A stretch of DNA of 64,000 bases, taken from the NCBI GenBank assembly GCA_023212645.1, contig JALBYC010000042.1, positions 1 to 64,000 on the forward strand. The letters run 5' to 3'. This DNA comes from Farysia itapuensis. Taxonomy: Eukaryota; Basidiomycota; Ustilaginomycetes; Ustilaginales; Ustilaginaceae. Positions within the stretch are counted from its first letter, which is position 1. The number at the start of each line of letters is the position of its first letter. The position numbers were made by a program, and so were the translations under genes. Below, piece after piece: positions 27,154-37,128 of this stretch. The notes under the pieces were generated by a model. It was not told the origin of the DNA and searched no databases. It was given only the letters and a program-made list of their open reading frames with translations.

Positions 27154-29703
27154 ATGTCGGACAGTGGATCTTCGTCCTCATGGCTGGCCAGTCTGTCGAC
27201 GTCGACTGGGCGGAGTGCGTTGGTTGTGACCACGGTGGCCGTAGGGTCGTCGCTGGCTACCGCTGCAGCCATCTTGGGAACACAGAGACTGACACGCAAG
27301 AAGAAGCGGCAGGATCTCTCGGACGCCATTGCCAAAGCAGCCAATGCACACGGCTCGGAGCGTCTGCAGCGGCTAGACCTGCACGTACGTGACGAAGCCT
27401 CGTCCTCCACCGACGGCGGCACACCTCGCTACCTATCGGGATTGCAGAGCAACACGCTGCGGCCCAACTCGCTGTTGCGCAACACTACCAGCTTCTCCCA
27501 GACCGGCACGCAGTCACCCCTTGTAGGGGCTACGCCGGAGCAAGTGCGCAAGCGTCAGCCCATGGCAGAGCAGTGGGACGAGAGTCTGATTCGAGAACAG
27601 CTCTCGCGCAACTACTCGTTCTTGGGCGATGCAGGGATGGATGCGATCCGCAAGTCGTTTGTCATTGTCGTCGGCGCTGGCGGTGTAGGCTCCTGGGCTG
27701 CTCTCATGCTTCTCCGCTCTGGCGTATCCAAGATTCGAATGATTGACTTTGATCAGGTCTCGCTCTCGTCGCTCAACCGACACGCATGTGCGACGCTGCA
27801 GGACGTTGGACGTCCTAAAGTGGTATGCTGTGCGGAAAAGTTTGCCGAAATCGCACCCTGGGCAAAGCTCGAAGCCTGGGTCGAACTCTTCCGCGGCGAC
27901 GAAGCAGAGCGTCTCCTCGGTGGGAACCCAACCTACGTCGTCGATGCCATCGACAATATCGATACCAAAGTCGACCTCCTCCGCTTCTGCGCGGAACGCA
28001 AGATCAAGGTCATTAGCTCCATGGGTGCCGGCGCAAAGAGCGACCCCAGCCGCATCCAGATCTCGGACATTAGCGTTACCTCGGAAGATCCACTGGCGCG
28101 CAGTGTTCGTCGGCGTCTGCGTGCGCTCGGTATCCCGCCCATCCCACCCAAGGACGTCGAGGAACGAGCGAGACAGGAGGCACTCGCCCTCGAGAAAGCC
28201 CAGGCGGCACGGTCCGCCCAACCGCCCAAGAAAACAACAGGGCGCAAGAACCAGGCGCTAGCAGCAGCAGCAGCAGCGGCGGCGACGACGTCGACAAAGC
28301 GCGTCGATCTGGACAAGACGCCCATGAAGCCGAGTGCCAGCTCCGAGGTGATTGCCCACCCCGAGCCAATCGCCCACAGCGCTATGCTGCCGACCAACAG
28401 ATCCGGCGGATCGTCCCCCTCGCCGACTGCATCCCGTAGCGCCAGTAATGCAGATCTGACCTCTCTTTCGCTCGGCAGTGTGTCCAGGTCGGCCTCGTCG
28501 AGCTTTGTACCTCCGCGGACCAGTCGACGCGCAAGCAGCGTCTCCTCGCTCGGCTCTGGCGCGTACGCAACCCCAATGACCACCCCTTCCGACGAAATGG
28601 CACTCCTCTTGCCCGGAGAAGGCGAACACAGCCACGAGTCCGATACCAGTCTGCGGCCCCTCGACGAACACAACGACAATGACGACGATGGTATTCAGAT
28701 GGTCTCGTCTCCCGCAGAGCAGCAACAACGCTCCCCCCTACCCATCCCGTCTAGACCCTTCGACCTCGAACCGTTGTCCGAAGCTATGGCACGGCGTGTT
28801 TCCCACGATACTACCACGTCGGACGCCACAGCTGTCGATTTGTCCGCCCACACTGCGCCCAAATTCCTCCCCCCGCCGCCACCACCACCACTTCCACTAC
28901 TGCGACGACAGGCGTCGGAAGTGGAAGAACTGAGTCCTTCCCCCTCGGTTCTGTCCCCAGCACTCTCGCGCTCGCCATCGGGCAGGTACTCACCCGTATC
29001 CCCGCCCGCACCACGACCAATCCCCCCATCCACAACGCAGCAGCCGACCCCTTCGGCCGAGACAGAGGCAACGTTCTTCATCCCATGCGTATACTCGACT
29101 GAAAAATCCGATACCAGACTGCTTCCGCTGGACGAGGACGAGTTTGACAAGGGCAACGTTGATGAGTTGGCCGCGCTCGAGGATTTCCGCGTCCGCATCC
29201 TCCCCGTCCTCGGCCCACTGCCTGCCATGTTCGGCCTCGCTGTCGCCACCTTCATCCTATGCGAGATCGGAGGACAAAAATTAGAACCACTCGCATTCAA
29301 AGGTCGACGTAAAATGTACGAGAAAATGTTCCACGATCTCTCCGTCTCGGAAACACGTCACCCTATCGGCGGCGTGAGCGCCGCCGCCGGCGAGAGACGC
29401 AATACGACAATCCCCTTCAACCTCAACGACATTGCCTATCTGTTTGAAGAAGTGTTCCGCGGAAGGTCTGTCGTACCGCCTTACGAGAGTTTGTCAGCCG
29501 GAGCGCAGTTGGAACGGTGGGACTCGACTTTACCGCTGAGTTTCCAGAATGTAGCTCTCTTCTCCCGCTCACAGGCCAAAATTCACCAGGCAGAGGTTCT
29601 GCGTAAGACCCGCAGCCCGGTCGAAGTCTGGGGCGCCGAGACTAGTAACATGATCAAAAGACGCATGGCCAGCGAACGTCGATCTGGCTTCTTCCGCTTC
29701 TAA
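27154..29703 (+). CDS. TCD1: Tcd1-type tRNA threonylcarbamoyladenosine dehydratase (E1-like)
   Basis: Intronless, 849 residues. An N-terminal hydrophobic segment (ALVVTTVAVGSSLATAAAIL, about 22-41) probably anchors it to the mitochondrial outer membrane, as in yeast Tcd1/Tcd2. The E1-like Rossmann core begins YSFLGDAGMDAIRKSFVIVVGAGGVGSWA (nucleotide loop about 174-180) and continues MIDFDQVSLSSLNRH and VVDAIDNIDTK. ISSMGAGAKSDPSRIQ then follows. The family uses ATP to cyclise t6A at position 37 of tRNAs to ct6A. A low-complexity insert of about 290 residues (about 345-640, Ser, Pro, Ala) divides the domain before the conserved tail IPCVYSTEKSDTRLLPL and LGPLPAMFGLAVATFIL. Without the insert the protein would be close to yeast size (about 430-450). 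Confidence 0.9.
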   Translation: MSDSGSSSSWLASLSTSTGRSALVVTTVAVGSSLATAAAILGTQRLTRKKKRQDLSDAIAKAANAHGSERLQRLDLHVRDEASSSTDGGTPRYLSGLQSNTLRPNSLLRNTTSFSQTGTQSPLVGATPEQVRKRQPMAEQWDESLIREQLSRNYSFLGDAGMDAIRKSFVIVVGAGGVGSWAALMLLRSGVSKIRMIDFDQVSLSSLNRHACATLQDVGRPKVVCCAEKFAEIAPWAKLEAWVELFRGDEAERLLGGNPTYVVDAIDNIDTKVDLLRFCAERKIKVISSMGAGAKSDPSRIQISDISVTSEDPLARSVRRRLRALGIPPIPPKDVEERARQEALALEKAQAARSAQPPKKTTGRKNQALAAAAAAAATTSTKRVDLDKTPMKPSASSEVIAHPEPIAHSAMLPTNRSGGSSPSPTASRSASNADLTSLSLGSVSRSASSSFVPPRTSRRASSVSSLGSGAYATPMTTPSDEMALLLPGEGEHSHESDTSLRPLDEHNDNDDDGIQMVSSPAEQQQRSPLPIPSRPFDLEPLSEAMARRVSHDTTTSDATAVDLSAHTAPKFLPPPPPPPLPLLRRQASEVEELSPSPSVLSPALSRSPSGRYSPVSPPAPRPIPPSTTQQPTPSAETEATFFIPCVYSTEKSDTRLLPLDEDEFDKGNVDELAALEDFRVRILPVLGPLPAMFGLAVATFILCEIGGQKLEPLAFKGRRKMYEKMFHDLSVSETRHPIGGVSAAAGERRNTTIPFNLNDIAYLFEEVFRGRSVVPPYESLSAGAQLERWDSTLPLSFQNVALFSRSQAKIHQAEVLRKTRSPVEVWGAETSNMIKRRMASERRSGFFRF

Positions 29704-29707
29704 AAAA

Positions 29708-29733
29708 CCGCACGCACGCACGCACGCACGCAC
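29708..29733. repeat. (CACG)n microsatellite
   Basis: Five CACG units in the 3' intergenic gap between TCD1 and ILV3. Likely variable in length. Confidence 0.9.
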
Positions 29734-29803
29734 TACACACATGCTCAATAACGACGCCGGGGAGGAGGGCGGGAAGAGGAGAAATCGTGATTGTGTGTGA
29801 TCT

Positions 29804-31612
29804 TTACATGTCGGTGATGCAGCCGTTGGATGCGTCTGCGACGTTGCGGACGTATTTGAGCAGGTGACCCGAGGTAGGTTTGAGTGGGAGTGGGGACCAT
29901 TTAGCACGACGTTGCTCGAGTTCAGTGTCGGATACACCAACGAGTTGGAGCGAGTTAGTTTCAGCATCGATGCTGATAGTATCGCCGTCTTGGACGAGGG
30001 CGATGGGACCGCCGACTTGGGCTTCTGGTACGACATGGCCGATGACGAAACCGTGCGATCCTCCCGAGAAGCGACCGTCGGTAAGACAGGCGACATCCTG
30101 CCCAAGCCCAGCGCCCATGATGAGCGACGTCGGCTTGAGCATCTCGGGCATCCCCGGTCCACCTTTAGGTCCCTTGTACCGCAGCACAATCACCGTCTTT
30201 TCGCCCTTTTTGATCTCCTTGCGCTCCACAGCGGCGACCATGGCGTCTTCCGTGTCGAATACGCGCGCCTTGCCGGTGAAACTCAGCCCTTCCTTGCCGG
30301 TAATCTTGGCAACCGCACCGCCGGGCGCCAAATTGCCCTTGAGAATGCGCAGGTGGCCCGTAGATTTCAGCGGCTTGTCCACGGGACGGAGAACATCCTG
30401 ACCTGCAGGCAGTTTACCCTTGGCGTGCGTCCAGCGGTCTACGTTTTCGGCCAGCGTCGCTCCGGTGACAGTCATGTGCTCGCCCTTCATGAGTCCCTGC
30501 TCGATACAGTACTGGATTACGGTCGGGATTCCTCCCAACTTGGTGTGCACGTCTTCCATGACGTACTTGCCGGATGGCTTGAGGTCGGCCAGGAAGGGGG
30601 TTTTGTCGGAAATGGTCTGGAAGGCGTCAATGTCGAGCGAGATGCCGACCGAGTGGGCAATGGCGATGAGATGTAGCACGGCATTGGTGCTTCCGCCGAG
30701 GACCATGGTGAGGGCAATGGCATCTTCGAACGCTGCTTTGGTCATAATGTCGCGCGGCTTGATGTCCTTTTCCAGCAAGTTGCGCATGGCAGGGCCAATG
30801 GCTTCCGTCTCGGCAATCTTCTCCGGGTACTCTGCGGGGTAAGACGAGGAGCCAGGGAGGGTCATGCCGAGGGCTTCAGCGCAGGAAGCCATGGTGTTGG
30901 CCGTGTACATTCCACCACACGCCCCGGGTCCCGGACAGGCATTGCGGACGGTATCGTAGCGGATACGCTCGGCATCGGGTGTGCCTCCGTTCATCAGATA
31001 CTGGCCGTAGGACTGGAAGGCGGAAACAATGTCGAGCGTGCCCTCGACAGACGAGCATCCTCCCGGTCGAATGGTGCCGCCATACACCATGATACCGGGG
31101 CGGTTGAGTCGACCGAGTGCCATGAGCACACCAGGCATGTTTTTGTCGCATCCAGGAATGGTGACACATCCGTCAAGCCAGTGTCCACCACAGGCACTCT
31201 CCACACTGTCGGCAATCAGATCACGACTGGGGAGCGAGTAGGACATGGCATCCGTTCCCATCGAAATGCCGTCCGAGACACCGACACTGCCAAACTGATA
31301 GCCAGTGAGTCCGGCTTTCTGCACAGATGCCTTGACACGCTGACCAATGGCAAGCAGATGCGCATTGCACGGGTTGCCCTCGTACCAGATGGAGCCAATG
31401 CCGACCATGGCTCGAGTCAGGTCTTCGTCATTGTCAATTCCTTCGGTGGCATACAGCATTGCCTGGGAAGCACCTTGATCCTTTGGCCGTGTAATGATCC
31501 GCGAGTATTTGTTGAGTGCGCCTGGTGCTGCGCGATTCCTTGCGACTGCCGAGCTGGCCATCCCCCGACGGCCCCATGCGCCCATCGATTGAGCGTTACG
31601 CAACATCATCAT
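29804..31612 (-). CDS. ILV3: dihydroxy-acid dehydratase, mitochondrial
   Basis: Intronless, 602 residues from the first of three adjacent ATG codons ([21 protein letters not shown], a mitochondrial presequence rich in Arg and Ser). Iron-sulfur and substrate motifs of the IlvD/Edd family are present: [40 protein letters not shown] and [17 protein letters not shown], and the C-terminal [20 protein letters not shown]. It catalyses the third step of valine and isoleucine synthesis and supplies the keto precursor of leucine and pantothenate. The last point is of interest because the pantothenate pathway feeds the PPAT domain encoded at 45468-49232, but no regulatory link is visible. Confidence 0.97.
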   Translation of the reverse strand: MMMLRNAQSMGAWGRRGMASSAVARNRAAPGALNKYSRIITRPKDQGASQAMLYATEGIDNDEDLTRAMVGIGSIWYEGNPCNAHLLAIGQRVKASVQKAGLTGYQFGSVGVSDGISMGTDAMSYSLPSRDLIADSVESACGGHWLDGCVTIPGCDKNMPGVLMALGRLNRPGIMVYGGTIRPGGCSSVEGTLDIVSAFQSYGQYLMNGGTPDAERIRYDTVRNACPGPGACGGMYTANTMASCAEALGMTLPGSSSYPAEYPEKIAETEAIGPAMRNLLEKDIKPRDIMTKAAFEDAIALTMVLGGSTNAVLHLIAIAHSVGISLDIDAFQTISDKTPFLADLKPSGKYVMEDVHTKLGGIPTVIQYCIEQGLMKGEHMTVTGATLAENVDRWTHAKGKLPAGQDVLRPVDKPLKSTGHLRILKGNLAPGGAVAKITGKEGLSFTGKARVFDTEDAMVAAVERKEIKKGEKTVIVLRYKGPKGGPGMPEMLKPTSLIMGAGLGQDVACLTDGRFSGGSHGFVIGHVVPEAQVGGPIALVQDGDTISIDAETNSLQLVGVSDTELEQRRAKWSPLPLKPTSGHLLKYVRNVADASNGCITDM

Positions 31613-31760
31613 CGTCGTTGAAAGGCAACAATGCTGTTGGACGTTTTTCAAAGTGATTTCTTCTTAAAAAAAGAAAAACGAGTCATACTGTTAGATTTTA
31701 AGTCTATCAAAAGTAACACTTTTTTGGCAGTGGCTGTGTATGTGTTACTTGACAGCCATC

Positions 31761-32214
31761 ATGATCCTCTGCACACGCAGTACGCTGCTGGCAACTGCAT
31801 TTCTGGCAGTAGCCATACTTGCGCAGAACAGTACTAGTCAGAATAGCTCAAGCATATCCAGTAAGTCTAGCCCGAACAAAGCACCGCCTCTTTCCGACTA
31901 ACACTGTTATAGACTCTACCTCGGCAATCGCTTCTCCCACAAGCACCAATTCGACCACATCAACGAGTGCGAATACCACAATGACAAGCACAAGCAGCAC
32001 GACGCCGACCACTTTCCCCATCGCCACAGTGCCTTCGACGGGATACTTGGCCGGGACAGCCTCTGCTCCTGCACCAGATAGCACCGGCGGTACATCAGCC
32101 ACTGGTCCAGACGACTCGCATATTGTCAGTGCGGCATCTCTCACTCCCTTTTCTGCCCTTCTCGCCAGCATCCTTGCCCTAGCGGTCGGGGTCTGTGTCC
32201 TACTACCCCTATAA
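31761..32214 (+). CDS. small Ser/Thr-rich GPI-anchored protein
   Basis: Exons 31761-31860 and 31913-32214 (52-base intron, GTAAGT...TAG) give 133 residues. The N-terminus MILCTRSTLLATAFLAVAILAQN is a signal peptide. The centre is almost entirely Ser, Thr, Ala and Asn, with repeated NST/TST triplets, as in O-mannosylated wall proteins. The C-terminus ends in a hydrophobic run (FSALLASILALAVGVCVLLPL) after a small-residue site, fitting a GPI signal. There is no catalytic domain. It lies between ILV3 and SND2. A structural or surface-coating role is likely. Confidence 0.75.
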
Positions 32215-32370
32215 ACGCATACACACACACGTACACACATGCACACACATCTCCATTTTCACCAATCTTACATCGATGCGCTCGAATGGACAATTTAACA
32301 CACAATTTGCATCCCATTCGCCATTCGCCCATTCGATCCTTGTTCTGCTACCACCTACGACTGACGAAAC

Positions 32371-33062
32371 ATGGTGAGCAGAAGAATCACTTGTCATACC
32401 ATAGCAGCGCTGACAGAGGATGGCTGATACAGGCTCGGGGAAGTGCCAAAAAGACGGCGTCGGGAAATGCCTTTCTGCTCACGCTCCTGCGCAATGGCTT
32501 TCTTGCGACAAACAGTGTCTACCTCATCGTCCGCTTCTGGCTCTTTCGCTCTAGCGTAACCAAGAGCACCGTCTTTGCCTATCTGCTCTCAGAGGCCGTA
32601 GCTGTGGCGCTGTGGATCACGCTGCAGAGCATGGCGCGTCAGGGAAACGATCTGCAACAAAGCGGACTGACGCAGTACATGTTTGACATTGTCTACGTCA
32701 CCTGGTTTGTCCAACTCGCCTCGCTCCTCTGGGGCAAACTTTGGTGGCTCTACCTCATTGTATGTACCCCGCTGTCTCCCTTCCCCTCCTTAGCCCCAGA
32801 ATTGCGTACTGACGAGCTGTATGTGTGTGTTCAGATCCCGGGGTATGCCGCTTTTGTTCTGTACCAAAAGGTTTTGCTCCCCTATGTGTTTCGCGGACAG
32901 AGCCCGTTTGCATCGCTTCAGCGTCTCGTATCGGGCTCCTCCGCTCCCCTCAATGCGCAGCAGCAACAGCAACAGCAGGGCGAAACTCAGTCAAAAAGGC
33001 AGCAGAAACTTCAGGCACGCGCCGCAAAAGGCGATCCCCGTGTCCAGATGCGCAACCGCTAG
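32371..33062 (+). CDS. SND2: Snd2/TMEM208-like ER targeting membrane protein
   Basis: Three exons, 32371-32373 (the ATG only), 32433-32759 and 32835-33062, give 185 residues. Splicing after the ATG yields MARGSAKKTASGNA, which matches the usual short basic start of the family. Reading through the intron would add unrelated residues. Hydrophobic segments span about 13-33, 44-62, 82-105 and 110-128. The diagnostic stretch GLTQYMFDIVYVTWFVQL is followed by WWLYLIIPGYAAF, restored across the second splice. Snd2 works in the SND pathway that inserts membrane and tail-anchored proteins into the ER. A short polyglutamine run lies in the C-terminus. It directly borders the secreted-protein cluster and shares its intron-after-ATG architecture. 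Confidence 0.87.
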
Positions 33063-33201
33063 ATCAACCAAACCTTGTCCCTGGTGGGAACAACGACGCC
33101 ACTTCCAACCCTCCATGCAGAGTGTGTATAAAAAAAGCCGGACTGTGCTGATCGTTTGTTGGTCTTGCTCTACGACAAGGTGGTGAGAACGGTTGCACGA
33201 C

Positions 33202-33579
33202 ATGGTGAGTCGCAGAGGCAAGAGGGAGCGTCGTCCAGAAGTGGCGGGGGTTTTCTTACTGGTGCGGTATTCTTTGCTGCAGAAGGTGGTGTTGTTGCTG
33301 TACGTTCTGGTGTTGGGCGTGGCTCGTGTGCACAGCAGCGCTTGGTTGTTGCGAGCGAAGCTGGTCGATGGGACAATTGCCCACTGTCACCACCATCTCC
33401 GTCCAACTGAGCGTAACGCACAGCTGGCGGCACAAATCCTCATCTCCAGCGGCGGATACTCGTGCCCCATACACACTCTCCGCACCATCCAATGCGAGCA
33501 ATCCCCCTCTCTCCCGATCCCACAGGCCAAACTACTCGTCAAACACGCATGCACCATCCTCACTAACAACACCACTTGA
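33202..33579 (+). CDS. small secreted protein, cluster member 0
   Basis: Exon 1 is the ATG alone (33202-33204). The intron 33205-33282 runs GTGAGT...CTGCAG, and exon 2 is 33283-33579, giving 99 residues. Spliced, the protein starts MKVVLLLYVLVLGVARVHSSA, a clear signal peptide. Unspliced, it would start with MVSRRGKRERR, which is not. The mature part is about 80 residues with four Cys (in IAHCHHH, SYC-type GGYSCPI, TIQCEQ and KHACTIL). The spacing from the first to the last Cys resembles the two-Cys pattern of the neighbours, but similarity is faint. A TATA box (TATAAAAAAA) lies at 33127, 75 bases before the ATG. It is the only cluster member on the plus strand. Confidence 0.62.
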   Translation: MVSRRGKRERRPEVAGVFLLVRYSLLQKVVLLLYVLVLGVARVHSSAWLLRAKLVDGTIAHCHHHLRPTERNAQLAAQILISSGGYSCPIHTLRTIQCEQSPSLPIPQAKLLVKHACTILTNNTT

Positions 33580-33622
33580 GCGCATTAACTGCATTCCGAG
33601 TAATGCGGGAGAGGGGGGTGGT

Positions 33623-34094
33623 TCACCAGTACCCTTTGGTCCAGATAGCGCACTGTCGATTGAAGTACTGCTTGGCGTTCGGGATGTCTGGGCCTACTAG
33701 TTGGTACCATGCAGTGTTGGCAGGTGGCGTGCCGGGGTAGGACATGGGTTCGAGCCATTTCTTCGCCGAGGAGCTGAGCAGGGACGCGCGCAGGTTTCGG
33801 TACTGGTGTCGACGGACGGTGCATTCGGCTAGCTGGTCGCCGGGTAGACCGTCTTCGTTCTCCTCGTAGTTCTGCAGGTAGACGCGCACGGTGTCTTCGG
33901 CGCGCGGACGGACTACGTGCTTGCTTCCCCCCTCGCGCGTCAACGCCGCAGTCGCCTCCTCTGCCATCAGCACAGCACCAACCACCACCAGCGCAAAGCC
34001 GAGCACACCCCGTCTAATTACGTTGATCTGCTACTCAAACGTGTGTCAGTCAAAGCGACGGGATAGCGAAGTGTGTGTGTGTGTGACTTACCAT
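33623..34094 (-). CDS. small secreted protein, cluster member 1
   Basis: Exon 1 is the ATG (34094-34092), and the intron 34091-34028 (GTAAGT...AGCAG) contains a (GT)n tract. Exon 2 (34027-33623) completes 135 residues. The spliced N-terminus MINVIRRGVLGFALVVVGAVLMAEEA is a signal peptide. The mature protein is hydrophilic with two Cys (AECTVRR and NRQCAIW), several Tyr and a segment EPMSYPGTPP. It shares the family pattern: Cys after an acidic/Leu-rich start, helix, Tyr-Pro segment, helix with the second Cys, short basic or aromatic tail. A weak TATA-like ACAAATAG lies about 70 bases upstream. Confidence 0.72.
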
Positions 34095-34428
34095 TGTTTG
34101 CTTTGAGTTGTTCAGGTCAGAGAAGATCAATGAGGGTGGAAGGGAGGGCAGAAACTGGCTGGCTATTTGTACGCTGTGACAGCGGGATGATTGGTGGTGC
34201 GAAGACCTCGCATTTACGCCCACTTCATCTCCAACGCCGCCCCGACTGGGCGAGTGGGTCGTGTGGGGGTCGCGCGAACCGGGCTTAAAAATTTCAATAT
34301 TGACACGAACCCATGACGACAAACGCAACGAGCATTCTATACCTCTGCGCATCACACCATCTCACTACCACAGCGCAATTACACCAGTGCACATTGAACA
34401 GTAGTGCGTCTGTGTTTCTAGTGGTAGA

Positions 34429-34875
34429 TTACGAGGCAGTACCTTTATTGATCCGGCACGCGGTGCGGAAGATGTTCGTCGCCGTAGTCTGGTCCTTGCC
34501 TGCTGCGACGTAGTACTCGGCATACCCAGCAGCGGACTCGGTCAGAGTGTCGTAGTACGCCCGGTTGCCGTTGAGCAGAAGCTCGCGCTTCATACCGACG
34601 AAATTGCGCGGTAGGATGGCGCAGTGGCTCAGCAGGTCCGTCACCTCGTCCCCAGACCCATCGTCGTACGAAGGCGTATTCAGGAAAATGTCCATCGGAA
34701 TAGTCGGTCCACTCGGGTTCGTCGGTCTACGATGATCCTGCGCCTCGACACAGCAGGCGATGGTAAGGAGGACAAGTATGCCAGCAAAGTGTCGAAGCGT
34801 AACGGCAGTCTGTGTGGCTCAAAACAGTCAGAACGGAAGTGAACCTCGACGGTGAGCTCGAGCAAGACGTACCAT
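34429..34875 (-). CDS. small secreted protein, cluster member 2
   Basis: Exon 1 is the ATG (34875-34873). The intron 34872-34810 is GTACGT...CACAG. Exon 2 (34809-34429) completes 127 residues. The N-terminus MTAVTLRHFAGILVLLTIACCVEA is a signal peptide. The mature part begins with a Pro-rich segment (RRPTNPSGPTIP). It then shows the family pattern: LSHCAILPRNF, a Tyr-containing middle (YAEYYVAAG) and NIFRTACRINKG near the end. Two Cys remain after cleavage. A TATA box (GTATAAG, minus strand) lies about 75 bases upstream of the ATG. Further upstream are an E-box-like CCCACGTGTGGG at 35018-35029 and two AAAGTGGGG elements. Confidence 0.75.
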
Positions 34876-35017
34876 GGTTGTAAAAAGCAGCAGACGTTTG
34901 ACCAAGGATGTTGGGACCTTCTTTCGCCTTGGCATTCTCTTCCTTCTTATACCGTTCTTTGAAGCAGAAGAACCCCTTCCAGCCCACACTCTTTGGCCCA
35001 CTAGCACCGATTTCCAT

Positions 35018-35106
35018 CCCACGTGTGGGCACTCACTCACAAGCAAAGTGGGGGTCTGCACGTTTTCGTCGGTCGACTCATCGGCTTACAAAAGTGGGGC
35101 TGTCAT
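35018..35106. promoter_or_regulatory. putative cluster regulatory elements upstream of member 2
   Basis: CCCACGTGTGGG (35018-35029, containing the E-box CACGTG), AAAGTGGGGGTCTG (35045-35058) and AAAGTGGGGCTGTCAT (35091-35106) lie 140-230 bases upstream of the member 2 ATG. AAAGTGGGGCTGT recurs exactly at 38841-38853 upstream of member 7, AAAGTGGGA at 35838-35846 upstream of member 3, and CCCACGTGT at 37441-37449 upstream of member 5. Binding factors are unknown. Confidence 0.45.
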
Positions 35107-35276
35107 TTTCGAGCCGTTCCGCAATATGAGCAGCAACGCCACTTTTTCTCAGTTGATCAAAAGAACGCGACAGCAAATTCGACCCACTGTCTCACAAGCA
35201 ACTTCACATCACAGCACTTTAAGCAGTAATCAACAGAAAAAAACATCAAATTTCGCTAAGAATGACCCTAGCGACG

Positions 35277-35700
35277 CTAGTTGAATCGAAGGGGAGCGCC
35301 TTTGTGCTTGGTGCATAGCTGGGTGAAGATATCCTCCGCTTTGGCCTCATCGTTGCCAGAGGCGAGGACAAAGTCTTTGGTGGCCGGGTACTCTGTGTAT
35401 TCAAACAGGTTGACGCCCTGGTCGTGGTACGTGGCGCTGAGATCGTCGTGGTAGGCGATATAGTCGGCGCTGGTGATTGAACAGTGAGCCAGTTCAGGTC
35501 CATCACCATTGTCGTGCGATCCCCAGGAGTACAGTCGTGCTACGGTGAAGATATTAGCGTCGCTCATGTCGACAGGCGCAGCGCTTGCGGCAACAGCCAG
35601 CATGCCCATAGCAAGTGCAAAGGAGTAGAAGATTTTGTTCTGTACGCAGTGTCAGCGAGGTGCAAGCCGCTGAAAGAGCTGCTCCTACTATTCTTACCAT
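35277..35700 (-). CDS. small secreted protein, cluster member 3 (subfamily A)
   Basis: Exon 1 is the ATG (35700-35698). The intron 35697-35640 is GTAAGA...TACAG. Exon 2 (35639-35277) completes 121 residues. The spliced start MNKIFYSFALAMGMLAVAASAAPVD is a signal peptide. The mature part has NIFTVARLYSWG, GDGPELAHCSITSADY, EYPATKDFVLASG and DIFTQLCTKHKGAPLRFN. It is clearly paralogous to members 4 and 5 (same ARL, GDGPELA-C-IT-ADY, YP, CxxHxG and terminal R/Y-N motifs). Two Cys would form one disulfide. A TATA box (GTATAAATT) lies about 68 bases upstream. Confidence 0.8.
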
Positions 35701-36006
35701 GGTGGACTAATCGAGGCGCAAGATAGTTGAGGGAATGGGAAGACCAGGCCCGAAGTCCACTACAATTTATACCATTATGCCAACGTCCCAAATCCCACCG
35801 GGCCGGACATCACATACGTCCCCACAAGCCCGGCACGAAAGTGGGACCCGTCACACCACCTTAATGCGGGCCATGCAGTACGCACCCATGGTGGGTGCTC
35901 TCAAAATGCATGCAACACCCCACACACACCATGTCATCTCTGCCTCAAATTTCTATTTCACGCCGTGGTGGCACACACAAATGGCTAAAAGCGCGGTTCA
36001 GTAAAT

Positions 36007-36431
36007 CTAGTTGTACTGGTGTGGGACGCCTTTGTGCTCGACGCAGGTTTGGACGAAGATCTCGACAGCTGTTGCGTCGTCTGCTTTAGGCGCGAGGAGA
36101 AGCTGCTTTACCGAGGGGTAGCTCGAGTACGATCGCAGGTGCACGTTGGGCACAGCGCTAAATTGGCCGGTCAGGTCAGTGTAGAAGGCGTCGTAGTCGG
36201 CAGTGGTGATCATGCAGTCGGCGAGCTCCGGGCCGTCACCATTACCGTGTGTGCCGAACGAGTACAGTCGAGCAATCGTGTAGATGTGGGCATCGGGCGT
36301 CTCAGCCGGCAAAGAACTCACGCCGAGTACAGTGGTCATTGCAAATATGGCAGAGTATACGAGCTTGATCTGGGAAAAGAGACTTCGTAAGTGAGGCTCC
36401 GGTCCCGTAGTTGCGCTCAAGCACCTACCAT
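36007..36431 (-). CDS. small secreted protein, cluster member 4 (subfamily A)
   Basis: Exon 1 is the ATG (36431-36429). The intron 36428-36370 is GTAGGT...CCCAG. Exon 2 (36369-36007) completes 121 residues. The N-terminus MIKLVYSAIFAMTTVLGVSS is a signal peptide. The mature motifs are HIYTIARLYSFG, GDGPELADCMITTADYDAF, YSSYPSVKQLLLA and IFVQTCVEHKGVPHQYN. It is closest to member 5, with near-identical central blocks. The mature protein is about 100 residues with two Cys. A TATA box (CTATAAAATC) lies about 80 bases upstream of the ATG. Without the splice, the frame's first Met (MSATTGPEP) would give no signal peptide, which supports the intron. Confidence 0.82.
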
Positions 36432-36701
36432 GGTCAAAGGATGGGAAGGCAGCACTGTTAAGTGATGGTTGTGACAGAGGGTAGAGCTACGACTTACGAG
36501 AGAGCTGATTTTATAGACGATGGGTAAGCCCCACCGTACAGGTGAACGTCTTCACTTCATCTCAAGCACACAGCCACGCTCAGCACTCACGTTCCGCGAG
36601 CTTGACATAGCTTCTGTCCAACAAGTGTCCAGACAAGCACACACACATTAAACATGACAACCAAAGGTTTGGAATAATTCGGTCAGCGCGCTAAAGTGCT
36701 A

Positions 36702-37128
36702 TTAATTGTATCGGTGAGCCAAGCCGTGGTGAGCCTGACAGGCGCGAACGAAAACGTCCGCAGACTTGGCGTCATTGGCGTGCTTGGCCAGAAGCAATTC
36801 CTTGACCGAGGGGTAGCTCGAGTACACCACCAGGTCAAGACCACCAAGAGCACTGTGGAAGCTTTCGTAATCGGCCGTCGTGATCATACAGTCGGCGAGC
36901 TCGGGCCCATCGCCATAATTACCTGATCCGAAAGAGGTGAGCCGGGCAATAGTGTAGATGTGAGCATCGCTCATATCAGCTTGTTTGTCGACAGGCGCAG
37001 CGTTGGTACCAACCGCGAGCACGCCCACAGCAACAGCAGCGAAGAAAGCTAGTTTGTTCTGTAAGAGTTACCTGTCAGCTTGCTTTTGCTTCAAGAGGGG
37101 CATGGCATCTTGAGCCGTAACGTACCAT
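36702..37128 (-). CDS. small secreted protein, cluster member 5 (subfamily A)
   Basis: Exon 1 is the ATG (37128-37126). The intron 37125-37059 is GTACGT...TACAG, and a second possible acceptor/donor pair (GACAG/GTAACT) lies just inside its end. Exon 2 (37058-36702) completes 119 residues. The N-terminus MNKLAFFAAVAVGVLAVGTNAAPVD is a signal peptide and nearly repeats member 3's (APVD, MSDA). The mature motifs are AHIYTIARLTSFG, GDGPELADCMITTADYESF, YSSYPSVKELLLAK and VFVRACQAHHGLAHRYN. It has two Cys. A TATA box (GTATAAAGAG) lies about 73 bases upstream. Confidence 0.82.

Noticed and set aside
33193..33579. Unspliced reading of cluster member 0 from an upstream start
   Set aside because: It would begin with a highly basic segment and place the hydrophobic stretch internally. 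The ATG|GTGAGT...CTGCAG splice gives a proper signal peptide and matches seven neighbours.
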